Source: Candidatus Nanohalarchaeota archaeon (GTDB lineage Archaea; Nanohalarchaeota; Nanosalinia; Nanosalinales; Nanosalinaceae). Taken from it: a stretch of DNA of 64,000 nucleotides. The position numbers and the translations under genes are program-made. The stretch lies in contig JALDAJ010000001.1 in NCBI GenBank assembly GCA_022729235.1, positions 762,442-826,441 on the forward strand, in the 5' to 3' direction. Of the stretch, positions 35,154 to 43,733 are shown one piece after another. A model generated the notes under the pieces. It ran no database searches, was not told where the DNA came from, and was given only the letters and a program-made list of their open reading frames with translations. Positions within the stretch are counted from its first letter, which is position 1. Each line of letters begins with the position of its first letter.

Positions 35154-35921
35154 CTAGATAATCCGTCTCTGTAGTTTTGCAAGGTTGGAGATGCCGTAGT
35201 CCGGGATCTGCATCTCGTCCGCATTCTTGAGTGTTTCTGAGTCTATGTCGCCGGACATGACGGCTGCGGTCTTCATTCCCAGGTGGTTCCCGGTTTCGAT
35301 ATCTGCTAATCGGTCACCGATGAATATGGAGCGGTCAGGGAAGTAGCTGAAGTGTTTCTTGAAGTATTTCCTGAATATCTTCCCGGGTTTACCCGCGTCT
35401 ACGGGTTCGGCGAATTCCTGGAGAGCGAGATTGACAGGTCCCTGGTGAGGCTGTTCTCCGTGGGATGTGCGGAATGTTTTCTCATTAGAGCAGATGTAGA
35501 GCTCGCCGGAACGCGCTATCCTGACGGCGCGTTTGAGCTTTGCGTAGCTGAAGTTCCTGTCGAAACCTACGACGACGATATCCGCGTCCTCGGAAAGGTA
35601 GATGTCACGTTTCTCGAGTTCCTCGATAAGACCGGATTCTCCTATTATGTATGCCTGGTTAACGTCCCTGTCTTCCAGGTGTTTCGCGACTGTATATGCG
35701 GAGGTTATGATGTCTTCTTTTTCGGCAGGGATTCCCATCGATGTCAGTTTCTTGGCGTAATCTTCCCGTGTAAGTAGTGTGTTATCGGTGTGGAAATGGA
35801 TTTTCTTTCCAGCCTCCCTGAGCGAATCGATGGTGTCTTCTGCCCCGATTATGGTTTCGTCCCAGTTCCAGAGGGTTTTATCCAGGTCGAAGAAGAAGTT
35901 CCTGAATTCATCTAGGTCCAT
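35154..35921 (-). CDS. HAD-superfamily phosphatase, NagD-like (subclass IIA)
   Basis: The 255-residue protein has FFFDLDKTLW (nucleophile Asp), FHTDNTLLTRED (motif II with Thr), GKPGKIFRKYF (Lys motif III) and IFIGDRLADIETGNHLGM (motif IV acidic pair). The cap between motifs II and III and the GKP sequence are typical of NagD/p-nitrophenylphosphatase-type subclass IIA enzymes. The substrate is unknown. It lies about 58 nt upstream of metG on the same strand. Confidence 0.85.
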   Translation of the reverse strand: MDLDEFRNFFFDLDKTLWNWDETIIGAEDTIDSLREAGKKIHFHTDNTLLTREDYAKKLTSMGIPAEKEDIITSAYTVAKHLEDRDVNQAYIIGESGLIEELEKRDIYLSEDADIVVVGFDRNFSYAKLKRAVRIARSGELYICSNEKTFRTSHGEQPHQGPVNLALQEFAEPVDAGKPGKIFRKYFKKHFSYFPDRSIFIGDRLADIETGNHLGMKTAAVMSGDIDSETLKNADEMQIPDYGISNLAKLQRRII

Positions 35922-35959
35922 GGTCAGGGTTTTAACGTTTAAAGCTCTTATACGTGTCT

Positions 35960-36919
35960 ATGCCGTCGATAAGAGAGGCTGCGGAGAAGCTTTCTAAGAG
36001 GGGTAGTAGGACTGAGAGACTGGAGGAAAAGTTCTCGGAGATCGACTCTATCGATACAGGTTCTACAGTTAAGGAAGGGTTTCTCTCAAAGAGAGTTAAG
36101 GAGAGGGAGGCTCCGACTGTGGCGGGTGTTGATGGAGGTCTCGTGAAGAAGCGGTACTCGTCAGGTGACGTTATCGCCACAAGAGCGGTTGCGGCGGTTT
36201 TCAACTACGGGAGTTCCCTGGGTGTCAACTATATTCCTTCAAGGAGTCCGGAGCCAGAGTTCCACGTTTTCGGCGCCGAGGACTCACGGAGCCTTGACCG
36301 GAACGCGGAGACAGAACGTGTGAGAGCGGAGATAGAGGCTGTTTCAGAGGCTCTGGACGATGCTGACATGGTTCTTCTTGACGGCTCGATAGTACCGAGT
36401 TACCTGGAGAGCGAGGAGGTTATTGAGATGTATGGAGAGGTTTTCGATGGTGCTGGTGAAGGCAACTTTGTCGGTGTTGTAGAGGATTCCTACGGTCTCA
36501 AGCTTTCACGGATCCTGGAGGATAGGCTGGGACTGGAGATAGGTGATGTACGGGATACGGTTATCATGGATGCTATACTTGAAGAAGGAGAGAGGAGCTT
36601 TGCCCGCCGATATTCGGACTCCCCTGTGGAGCACCCGGTACTCCAGGAGCTTGAGGACCGGCACGTGAACAGGATTCACACGTTCTACGTCAAGCTCTCC
36701 GACGGCGACCTGCCTCTTAGAGTTGACTATTATGGTGGAGTCGAGGAGGCGGATAGGATCGCAGGAGTACTCCAGTCTGTAAAGGTCTCGGACCGTTATA
36801 CAGTTCCCTCGCCAATTATCGAGGCGGATAAGAGGGCAAAGATCCCTGGGAAGTATATCAAGAGGCTTGAGAAACGTTTTGACCCTGCTCTTAGAAGACG
36901 GGATAGAAGGGCTTACTGA
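35960..36919 (+). CDS. nurA: NurA-family 5'-3' nuclease
   Basis: NurA works with the HerA translocase in DNA end resection. The 319-residue protein has VAGVDGGLVKK (first metal Asp), MVLLDGSIVPSY (second Asp), FVGVVEDSYGLKL and VPSPIIEADKRAKI near the end, in the order typical of the NurA fold. No herA is in this window. A GTG two codons before the ATG at 35960 is an alternative start; the ATG is preferred because the short leader follows a TTTAAAGC box. Confidence 0.85.
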   Translation: MPSIREAAEKLSKRGSRTERLEEKFSEIDSIDTGSTVKEGFLSKRVKEREAPTVAGVDGGLVKKRYSSGDVIATRAVAAVFNYGSSLGVNYIPSRSPEPEFHVFGAEDSRSLDRNAETERVRAEIEAVSEALDDADMVLLDGSIVPSYLESEEVIEMYGEVFDGAGEGNFVGVVEDSYGLKLSRILEDRLGLEIGDVRDTVIMDAILEEGERSFARRYSDSPVEHPVLQELEDRHVNRIHTFYVKLSDGDLPLRVDYYGGVEEADRIAGVLQSVKVSDRYTVPSPIIEADKRAKIPGKYIKRLEKRFDPALRRRDRRAY

Positions 36920-36977
36920 AGGGTATTTGACTGGTGACGGGTTTAACTTTATTTAAGAGCTAGTTACAACTTCTCTC

Positions 36978-39638
36978 ATGAAGAAATTAACTGTTCTGGT
37001 TTTTCTCCTGTTTTTTTCAGGTTCTGTTCTAGCCCAGCACACGCAGGAGACCGGTGTCCCCCTGGAGAGTATTGAGGAGGGAGAGACATTTGAAGCCAGG
37101 AGTGATGAACTGGGAACTATAGAAGCTGTGGAGCTGGAGGTCCGGCACGATGATGAGTCTCCGCCATGGGATTCCGCTATAGAGGTTATGGGACAGGATT
37201 TTGATGTCATCGATGAAGAAAGGGTCAACGAGGATGAAGCTGTAATCATCGCCGAGACTGATAGTCCTGTCGAGATTTTTGAGTCGGACGTAGAGTTATA
37301 CGCCGAGGCTAATGAAGAACTCCTGGCTGAAAATATAGTCCTGAAAGGCTCCCAGAGATTCCAGGGTGTCGAATACGCTGAAGAGGAGGGGACAGGTATA
37401 GCTGAAACCTTTGACCCGGAGCTAAGTCTTTCCGTAGACCACCCGGACGGTGAAGAAATGGAGTACACGTTCTATGATATAGACGATGACTCAGAACTCG
37501 GAGAGACGTATACGTTCACTACCTGTGGAGAGGACGGTAGACTTGGACCTTCACAGAGTGACTGTGATGACGAGTACGAGGATACCAGCCTGGAGGGGCA
37601 GGTGGAGGTGATAGGGTCAGGCGTCCAGGAGTGGGAAGTACCTTTTACAGGCAGATATGAGTTAACCGCAGTCGGAGCTGTTGGAGGAGGTCCTCACGGA
37701 GGGTCTGGGGCGGTGATAAAAGCAGAGGTGACTCTGGAGCAAGGAGATAGGATGAGGATAGTCAGTGGTCAGGAAGGAGATTTGTTTGAAGATACTTTTA
37801 CAGCAGGTAGCGGAGGTTCATTTGTAACACGGGTCGTTGATGACGGCTACCAGATGTTTGATGGTGAAGAAATCGAACCTGTACTTGTTGCGGGTGGTGG
37901 AGCAGGATCGACCATGGAGAATCAGAACCAGGACGCCCAACTAGTTGAATGTGGTGATGACGCCCAGCAGAGCGGGTCTGGAGAGGCAGGAAGCGGAGGT
38001 TGTGACGGGGAAGGAGGCTCAGCTGATCTTTCTGATACTAGTCACAGGGTCGGTGGAGGCGCCGGACTGTTAGAGGACGGACAAAACCCTCGTAGCCCTG
38101 AACTTGCAGGTACAGCGTTTATCGACGGTGCCGAAGGAGGAGACGATGAATCTGAAGGTGGTTTCGGTGGCGGAGGAGCAGCACGGATGGTGAGCTGGGA
38201 TAGAGGAGGGGGAGGTGGAGGTTACTCCGGAGGAGGAAGCGCCAGGGGAGATGACTGGGCTGCAGGAGGGGGAGGAGGTTCTTATGTTAGCGATGAGTCC
38301 AGGTATGATGCTGAGATAACGGTTCAAGAGGTTTCATCCTCAGGACAGGGCTACGTTGAGTTCGACCTTGAGAGCAGTCCTTCTGGTGTTATCGGTTATG
38401 ATTCTGTTAATTCAGGTGAAACTGCGAGCGTCGAATGGTCTGATCGGGAGAACTTTGAGACTTACAACTGGGCTGTAGAGGTCTGTGAAGAAGGTGCCTC
38501 TAACTGCGTGATGAACAGTGAATCATGGACGTTTACTGTAGAAGTTGAGGAGCCAGAGGTTGAGCTCAGTTTCGAGAACTACACAACCGAGCATGCTTTT
38601 GACGTAACTGCCGATATCGAGTTTGGCAGGGATGACTATAATCCAAGATGTGATTTTAACTTCACGAACCTTGAAGATCCGGATAATGAAGACTTGATAT
38701 ATGAAAAAGACGACATAGAAGTTGAGGAGGGCTCAGGAAGAGAGGCTAGCTGCCAGGCAAAAGTATACCACGAAGAACATGAGGATTATGATTCTAGTGA
38801 CGGGATTTTCGAGGGCTACGAAGTTCTGGACAGGATCAGGATAGGTGTGAATGTGACGGATCAGCACGGGGAACTGGATAGCAATTACACGATGGGAGAC
38901 AATATCATCCCTAACATAAAACCGTTTATTGAAAGTCCCTGGCCTCAAGACGGGATGATGATGGATGAATCTCCGGTGGAATTAAGTGTTGATGTTCATG
39001 ACCAGATGGATGATGAAATCAATGTTTTCTTCTTCAACGACTCGGATGACACACTGATAGGAAAGGATGAGGTAACATCCGGTGATACAGCGAGGGCTTC
39101 GTGGAGAGATCTCAGGATGGGTGCGATATATAACTGGTACGTAAAAGCTTCTGACACCTACGAGAACAGGACCTCAAACACTTTCCAGTTCCGGATAATT
39201 CTTACCCATGCGTTCCGGCCTGAGATAGAGGTGGAGTACCCTTATACGACAGTTGTGGCATCGCAGGATCAGCCTGTAAATCTCATCTTCAGAGTTGAGA
39301 ACAGTATAAACCGTGAAAAAAACCTGAACATATCCCTGCAGAATGTCAATGCAGAATACATAGGAGAGGATAACTGGTACATAGAAGATACCCTGGAGCC
39401 TGAATCCGAGAGAAGATACCAGATACTAGTAGAGCCGGAAGATACCGGTCTTAATGATCTGGAGATAGTTGCAGAGAACCAGGATATGGGTGTAGAAACT
39501 GTGGAAAAAGTTCCGATTTACGGCGTGGATATAGATACGCAGGCAGTATCACGCGGAGTTCCTGGAATAGGATTAAGTCAGGTACTGTTGATAGTGGTTC
39601 TATCTACAGCGATTTATATCCGGTCTATCTGGACATGA
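36978..39638 (+). CDS. Large surface protein with glycine-rich domain and Ig-like repeats
   Basis: The 886-residue protein has a signal peptide (residues 1-20) and a single C-terminal membrane anchor (QVLLIVVLSTAIYI). Between them are an acidic N-terminal region, a glycine-rich module from about residue 215 to 460, and two similar Ig/fibronectin-like repeats. The module runs from FTGRYELTAVGAVGGGPHGG through LEQGDRMRIVSGQEG to GGGGGSYVSDESRYD. The repeats share the pattern GETASVEWSDRE...YNWAVEV and GDTARASWRDLR...YNWYVKA. The module matches the pattern of the ALK/LTK-type Gly_rich family. Surface attachment or host contact is plausible but inferred. Single gene. Confidence 0.8.
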   Translation: MKKLTVLVFLLFFSGSVLAQHTQETGVPLESIEEGETFEARSDELGTIEAVELEVRHDDESPPWDSAIEVMGQDFDVIDEERVNEDEAVIIAETDSPVEIFESDVELYAEANEELLAENIVLKGSQRFQGVEYAEEEGTGIAETFDPELSLSVDHPDGEEMEYTFYDIDDDSELGETYTFTTCGEDGRLGPSQSDCDDEYEDTSLEGQVEVIGSGVQEWEVPFTGRYELTAVGAVGGGPHGGSGAVIKAEVTLEQGDRMRIVSGQEGDLFEDTFTAGSGGSFVTRVVDDGYQMFDGEEIEPVLVAGGGAGSTMENQNQDAQLVECGDDAQQSGSGEAGSGGCDGEGGSADLSDTSHRVGGGAGLLEDGQNPRSPELAGTAFIDGAEGGDDESEGGFGGGGAARMVSWDRGGGGGGYSGGGSARGDDWAAGGGGGSYVSDESRYDAEITVQEVSSSGQGYVEFDLESSPSGVIGYDSVNSGETASVEWSDRENFETYNWAVEVCEEGASNCVMNSESWTFTVEVEEPEVELSFENYTTEHAFDVTADIEFGRDDYNPRCDFNFTNLEDPDNEDLIYEKDDIEVEEGSGREASCQAKVYHEEHEDYDSSDGIFEGYEVLDRIRIGVNVTDQHGELDSNYTMGDNIIPNIKPFIESPWPQDGMMMDESPVELSVDVHDQMDDEINVFFFNDSDDTLIGKDEVTSGDTARASWRDLRMGAIYNWYVKASDTYENRTSNTFQFRIILTHAFRPEIEVEYPYTTVVASQDQPVNLIFRVENSINREKNLNISLQNVNAEYIGEDNWYIEDTLEPESERRYQILVEPEDTGLNDLEIVAENQDMGVETVEKVPIYGVDIDTQAVSRGVPGIGLSQVLLIVVLSTAIYIRSIWT

Positions 39639-39668
39639 AATCATTGTACAGGACTAGAACATCTGGTG

Positions 39669-39860
39669 CTAGAACTCCTTGTTCTTCTTAACCCTGACGA
39701 TGTAGCCCGCGACACGGTTCCTCAACTTCTTCGACTCGAACTCTTCAGTATCCTTTAGCTCCTCCTTGTTCTCATCGAAGTCCTCGCTGAATCTTTCCGG
39801 GTCTGCATCAACAAGATCCTTCGCAAGCCTCTTGATATAGGTCTGTCTTACTCTTCCCAT
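39669..39860 (-). CDS. rps17e: 30S ribosomal protein S17e
   Basis: The 63-residue protein begins GRVRQTYIKRLAKDLVDADP, the conserved S17e start, and ends RNRVAGYIVRVKKNKEF, the conserved RN(K/R)IAGYVT-type end. It is an archaeal/eukaryotic-specific small-subunit protein. Single gene, convergent with the surface protein. Confidence 0.95.
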   Translation of the reverse strand: MGRVRQTYIKRLAKDLVDADPERFSEDFDENKEELKDTEEFESKKLRNRVAGYIVRVKKNKEF

Positions 39861-39984
39861 ACCTTAGTCCGTGGCATAAAGTTTCTTAAACCGGACGGTC
39901 GCCGATCTACTACTTTTGGTGTTACGTTACTGCGGATACCCTTCTGGAAGGATATTATAACTTTTTCGTACTAAAACATATGTA

Positions 39985-40392
39985 ATGAGAAATCCTGTTG
40001 AAGACGCTATAAGGACGGCAGATAGATACGGTTTTCATCAGATAAGTAAAGTTGATTCCAACGGCGCGACAAGCGCTCGTCTAGGAGGTGGAGAGGGAGA
40101 ACTCGAGATAAAATCACCTCCTTATTCTCATGAGTTATATTTAACTTACACAGGAAATCCGGATATAGATATAGTCTTGGACGATGCTATCGAAGAATTT
40201 AGGGAAAACAGAGATATAGAGGTAGAAACCCTAGAAGAGTGTCAAGATACACTTAGAATTGAATTAACCTATGATGACACGGTAGATGATTTATTGAGTG
40301 GAGGATTCGAGAAACAACATAAGGGTCTGAATCATGTTTTAGATACTCTTTCTGATATTGCTGGTGCCGAACAGCAACAGTTTTCCAGTTAA
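39985..40392 (+). CDS. Hypothetical protein, 135 aa
   Basis: A soluble acidic protein (MRNPVEDAIRTADRYGFHQI at the start; a repeated beta-rich centre; a Gln/Ser tail). No family recognised. A TATA-like element (TATAACTTTTT, about 39956) lies just upstream. Codons are more AT-rich than in the core genes around it. Confidence 0.55.
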   Translation: MRNPVEDAIRTADRYGFHQISKVDSNGATSARLGGGEGELEIKSPPYSHELYLTYTGNPDIDIVLDDAIEEFRENRDIEVETLEECQDTLRIELTYDDTVDDLLSGGFEKQHKGLNHVLDTLSDIAGAEQQQFSS

Positions 40393-40453
40393 TACACGCC
40401 TTTATAAGGATGCGTTCAGAACAGTTCTTTACTTCAAAAGGAGGTGTTTCTCA

Positions 40454-40648
40454 GTGCAAGGTACAGTCAAGTTCTTCCATGACCAGAAGAATTACGGTTT
40501 TATTGAAACCGAGGACATGGACGACGACGTTTTCTTCCACGCTTCGGAACTGCCGGAAGGCGAATCCGTCGAGGAAGGTGATGAAGTCGAGTTCGAACAG
40601 GAAGAAGGCGACCGCGGTCCCAAAGCCGTCGAAGTCACAGTAGTTTAG
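40454..40648 (+). CDS. cspA: Cold-shock domain protein
   Basis: The 64-residue product is a complete CSD barrel: GTVKFFHDQKNYGFIETED holds RNP1-like KNYGFIE, and DDDVFFHASELPEG holds the RNP2-like VFFH. These bind single-stranded RNA or DNA and act as RNA chaperones. The GTG start at 40454 is eight bases after an ideal AAGGAGGTG (40437-40445); the longer frame from 40358 would bury this site and overlap the upstream gene. Confidence 0.93.
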   Translation: MQGTVKFFHDQKNYGFIETEDMDDDVFFHASELPEGESVEEGDEVEFEQEEGDRGPKAVEVTVV

Positions 40649-40668
40649 ACCTCTCAGAGGTTTAAACT
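40642..40668 (+). terminator. Hairpin terminator of cspA
   Basis: AGTTTAGACCTCT pairs with AGAGGTTTAAACT around a central C with one mismatch. The stem contains the cspA stop codon and is followed by T-rich sequence, which suits transcript termination or 3'-end protection. Confidence 0.55.
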
Positions 40669-40707
40669 GCTTCTTCTACAAAAACCACATATTTTTCTAT
40701 TGTTATT

Positions 40708-41127
40708 CTAGTGTTCTGCTAAAAGGTGCTGCTCACGGCTTTCTTCTGCTTTCTTTAAGCTCCTAACGGAAGGCGAAAGGATGCCCTCTACTTCTATACA
40801 TTGTGGATTACTTAGACCCATGTTAGCCACGGCATAGATTTCTAAACTTTCTTCTCCAGAATCGTACCATGTGTTACAATACGGTCCTCTGAACGGTTCA
40901 TCTGTATTGTAAAGTTCTGAAGATGCCTCCGAACCTGTCAAGTTAGGAATAGTTCTAGATACAAAAGGGATCATGCTATGCCTACGGACATCTAGAGCGG
41001 CAGAATCGTAGTTTTCCAAACCGGCAGCTAAATCCTCCATTTCCATCGAATTGTGTCCTAAAAAGTCTTTTCCATAAACATGGCCGGTTATCTGTTTCCT
41101 AAGTTGTCTTAAGTCTCCGTTGGGCAT
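40708..41127 (-). CDS. Hypothetical protein, 139 aa
   Basis: A soluble protein with no motif I know; the middle contains SRTIPNLTGSEASSELYNTD and PYCNTWYDSGEESLEIYAVA, the end is charged. It fills an otherwise empty region and its acidity matches the proteome. Convergent with cspA, divergent from alaX. Confidence 0.55.
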   Translation of the reverse strand: MPNGDLRQLRKQITGHVYGKDFLGHNSMEMEDLAAGLENYDSAALDVRRHSMIPFVSRTIPNLTGSEASSELYNTDEPFRGPYCNTWYDSGEESLEIYAVANMGLSNPQCIEVEGILSPSVRSLKKAEESREQHLLAEH

Positions 41128-41218
41128 GGCTCGTTATACCGTTCTTAGTTTTATTAAGATATCTGATTTTCTTCCGTGTACCGCAACCCACTTAATTCTC
41201 CTGCGTGTTTCTTGAAAC

Positions 41219-41941
41219 ATGACCGACTTCCTATACCTGCCGGACCGGAACTACGATAAAAAGTTTGATTCTGAAGTATCAAAAGTCAAGGAGGGTGATG
41301 GATATATTGTCCTTGAAGAGACGCTTTTCTACCCGGAGGGTGGGGGACAGCCCGCGGACCACGGAGTGATTTCCTGGGACGGAAACGAAACCGAAGTAAC
41401 TGATGTCCAGAAAAAACATGGCGAGGCACACCACTTTATCGAAGGCGACGATTTCCCTGAAGAAGGGCAGGAAGTCCGCGGAGAAATCGACTGGGAAAGG
41501 CGCTACAAGCACATGAGGATGCACACCGCCCAGCACGTGCTTTCCCTCGTGGTTCTTGATGAGTACGGTGCCACGACCGCTGGCAACCAGATACACGAAG
41601 ATTATTCGAGAATAGATTTCAAACCGGTGGAGTTTGATGAAGGCGATATAGAGAAGATTCAGAATGCGGCGAACGCATTGATAGCTGAGAACCTCTCTGT
41701 TGAGAAGAAGATGATGGACCGTGAACAGCTGGAGGAGGAGATGGATGCGGGACGCGCCAACATGGACTTGATTCCTGACCACATCGACCCTCTACGCGCT
41801 GTAATAATCGGCGAAGACGATGTCTGTCCCTGCGGCGGCACCCACGTCGACAACCTCGAAGAGATAGGGGAGATAGAGATCACAGAGCAAACGAAGAAAG
41901 GAGCGGACACCGAGAGACTGGAGTTCGAGCTGGAAGGATAA
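41219..41941 (+). CDS. alaX: Alanyl-tRNA editing protein AlaX
   Basis: AlaX removes serine or glycine wrongly attached to tRNA-Ala. The 240-residue protein has the N-terminal barrel start (EETLFYPEGGGQPADHG) and the zinc site made of HTAQHVLS (HxxxH) and CPCGGTHVDNLEEIG (CxxxH), the same signature as the AlaRS editing domain. The size matches the medium form that retains the glycine-rich N-terminal part. The ATG is at 41219 after a short leader. Confidence 0.94.
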   Translation: MTDFLYLPDRNYDKKFDSEVSKVKEGDGYIVLEETLFYPEGGGQPADHGVISWDGNETEVTDVQKKHGEAHHFIEGDDFPEEGQEVRGEIDWERRYKHMRMHTAQHVLSLVVLDEYGATTAGNQIHEDYSRIDFKPVEFDEGDIEKIQNAANALIAENLSVEKKMMDREQLEEEMDAGRANMDLIPDHIDPLRAVIIGEDDVCPCGGTHVDNLEEIGEIEITEQTKKGADTERLEFELEG

Positions 41942-42004
41942 ATAGGATTTTGAAACATATAGAGGTACGAAACGTTTATAAACGTGCCAATTCCTGGGTC
42001 ATGT

Positions 42005-42382
42005 ATGAGGAAGGAGGAAGCCTACAATTCGATACTCGATGATGAAGAGTTCGATAGAAAGTTGCTAGCTAAGGCTATAGAGCCCTATATCCGGATTGGT
42101 AAGGAGTCTAAAGATATTCTATTCCTTGATAAGTTCGACAATTTAACGAATAAAGACAAAGTCCTGGTTTATCTTCTCGCTCAAAAAGTATTAGATGATT
42201 TGGAGAATCAGGATTCTTTGGTATTCCCGCAAAGTATTTCCTCTGGTTTGGGAGTTAATGATAATACAGTTAGATCTGTTCTGAGAAGGCTGAGACAGAG
42301 TGATTTGGTGAAGAAGCGTGATGGAGGTAACTATGAGATACCTAATTATAGGATTGAAGAGGTGATTGATGAATTTGATTGA
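42005..42382 (+). CDS. Winged-helix-like regulator, candidate antitoxin
   Basis: From the ATG at 42005 the 125-residue product has a helical N-terminal half and a probable winged helix-turn-helix in SISSGLGVNDNTVRSVLRRLRQSDLVKKRDGG. Its end overlaps the start of the next gene by 14 nt, so the two are translated together. Position directly before a nuclease-like gene suggests an autoregulatory antitoxin, which is an inference. Codons are more AT-rich than in surrounding core genes, consistent with an accessory module. Confidence 0.6.
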   Translation: MRKEEAYNSILDDEEFDRKLLAKAIEPYIRIGKESKDILFLDKFDNLTNKDKVLVYLLAQKVLDDLENQDSLVFPQSISSGLGVNDNTVRSVLRRLRQSDLVKKRDGGNYEIPNYRIEEVIDEFD

Positions 42383-42674
42383 TTTTCCGAAGAAGTTTAA
42401 AGATCCTGAAGACAACGAATACGTACTTAAGAGATCTACTTGGAGCCATATAGTGGCTGGTCAGAATCCTCATGGTGAGTTTGTGGGGCATATCGAGGAG
42501 ATAAGGAAATGTATCGAGAACCCTGCCGATATATTTGAAAGCAAAAAATCCGATGTCCGGTATATATACCGGAGAATGCCAGATAAGATGGACTACAAGT
42601 TTGTAGTTGTGGTAGTTGATAGAGCGGATAATCTTGTTGTAACTGCCTATCCCGCCAATAATGATGATTTCTAG
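42369..42674 (+). CDS. Small nuclease-like protein (PBECR/DUF4258-type fold), candidate toxin
   Basis: The ATG at 42369 has GAGGTGA four to nine bases upstream. The 101-residue product reads STWSHIVAGQNPHGEFVGHI, then IRKCIENPADIF, VRYIYRRMPD, and FVVVVVDRADNLVVTAYP. The pattern of a Trp/His helix, a PD-type loop, Arg-rich strand and V-VTAYP end is that of the barnase/EndoU/colicin/RelE-like nuclease group linked to toxins. Family assignment is by motif order only. It overlaps the regulator upstream and meets a DUF2283 gene tail to tail. Confidence 0.6.
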   Translation: MNLIDFPKKFKDPEDNEYVLKRSTWSHIVAGQNPHGEFVGHIEEIRKCIENPADIFESKKSDVRYIYRRMPDKMDYKFVVVVVDRADNLVVTAYPANNDDF

Positions 42675-42880
42675 GCAGGTACTTTCGCTGCGTCCGGAAG
42701 ATTTATTTTCTCACGCTCTTCAAATCCGATAACAGTGTATCCGACTATTTCCCCCGTTTCCGCATCTCTTCTTATGAGCACATCATCATCCTTGTGCTCG
42801 GTCTCTACGTTCTCGCAGCTTCTGAGCTTGATATACAGGACATCTGCTTCTTCATCATAGGATACTTCCATAACCCACAT
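42671..42880 (-). CDS. DUF2283 family protein
   Basis: The 69-residue protein shows VSYDEEADVLYIKLRS at the start and DAETGEIVGYTVIGFEE in the middle, the two strands that define DUF2283. Members of this family often sit next to DUF4258-type nucleases and are presumed antitoxins. Here it is convergent with the nuclease-like gene and overlaps its end by four bases. Confidence 0.75.
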   Translation of the reverse strand: MWVMEVSYDEEADVLYIKLRSCENVETEHKDDDVLIRRDAETGEIVGYTVIGFEEREKINLPDAAKVPA

Positions 42881-42918
42881 TTACCGCTCGCCATTTAAAT
42901 TTATAATAGCGTTTCACA

Positions 42919-43332
42919 TCAGTACTTCTTCTCTTTTTCCAGGTACTCGTCCAGGAAGACCATCGCGGGAAGCCCGTATCCTGCATCAGCGTGCCAGTTC
43001 ATTTCACGGTATTCTGCAGATGTCGCCCAGCGATATTCAGAGAGTTCTCTCTCGTGTAGTTCAACAGCTGTACTGTCAGTTTCTGTGAAGACTATCCAGC
43101 AGTTCACACACTTCTCATCCTCGACTTCAATACGGACGACATCCTCAAAACTCTCTATTTCCAGACCTGTTTCTTCCCTGACTTCGCGTTCTGCAGCCTC
43201 GAACCGATTCTCATCGTCCTCGATTATACCTCCTGGCAGTTCCCATTTACCGGATTCTCGCTCTTTAACAACTAGAAACTCTCCCTCGTTATTCTGTATC
43301 AGTACCTTTGCAACAGGTATCTTCTCGGTCAT
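42919..43332 (-). CDS. Nudix hydrolase
   Basis: The 137-residue enzyme has a complete Nudix box, GGIIEDDENRFEAAEREVREETGLEI (GX5EX7REUXEEXGU pattern), after ELPGG. The start is the ATG at 43332 that overlaps the stop of the next Nudix gene upstream (ATGA), and the longer frame is not needed. Family members hydrolyse nucleoside diphosphates linked to another group; the substrate is not apparent. Confidence 0.88.
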   Translation of the reverse strand: MTEKIPVAKVLIQNNEGEFLVVKERESGKWELPGGIIEDDENRFEAAEREVREETGLEIESFEDVVRIEVEDEKCVNCWIVFTETDSTAVELHERELSEYRWATSAEYREMNWHADAGYGLPAMVFLDEYLEKEKKY

Positions 43333-43733
43333 ACCAGGTCGAACGCCTCCAGGCATCTCCTCTCCTTTCCAAGGTCTATATCGTAGTCTTGAGGTTTTAT
43401 CCAGCAGCGCTTCCCGTGCTTGTCTTCTCTCAGTTCTAGGTGTTCTTCTAGGTCTTCGTAGTCGTGGGTCGCTCTAACCGGGATTATCTTGAACCCGCCT
43501 GCTTCCCATGAGTCCTCCTTGCTTGATTCGACAGCTTCTATATCAAGTCCCAGCTCTTCTTTTATCTCTCTTTCAGCGGTTTCCGTGAGGTTCTCTCCTT
43601 TCTTCTGCTTTCCGCCGGGAAACTCCCACATCTCATGGTCTACTCTCCACGTTACCAGGTATTCCTCTTCTTCAGAAGTACGGGGTATGACTGTTGCAGC
43701 GACTCTATTAGTATCGTCCGCGTCACTGCTCAT
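43329..43733 (-). CDS. Nudix hydrolase, MutT-like
   Basis: The 134-residue protein has WEFPGGKQKKGENLTETAERE followed by IKEELGLDIE, a full Nudix box with MutT-like spacing. Its start overlaps the end of the ABCE1 gene by eleven bases, and its end overlaps the next Nudix gene by four, so the three genes form a tight minus-strand operon. A role in clearing oxidised nucleotides is possible but unproven. Confidence 0.88.
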   Translation of the reverse strand: MSSDADDTNRVAATVIPRTSEEEEYLVTWRVDHEMWEFPGGKQKKGENLTETAEREIKEELGLDIEAVESSKEDSWEAGGFKIIPVRATHDYEDLEEHLELREDKHGKRCWIKPQDYDIDLGKERRCLEAFDLV

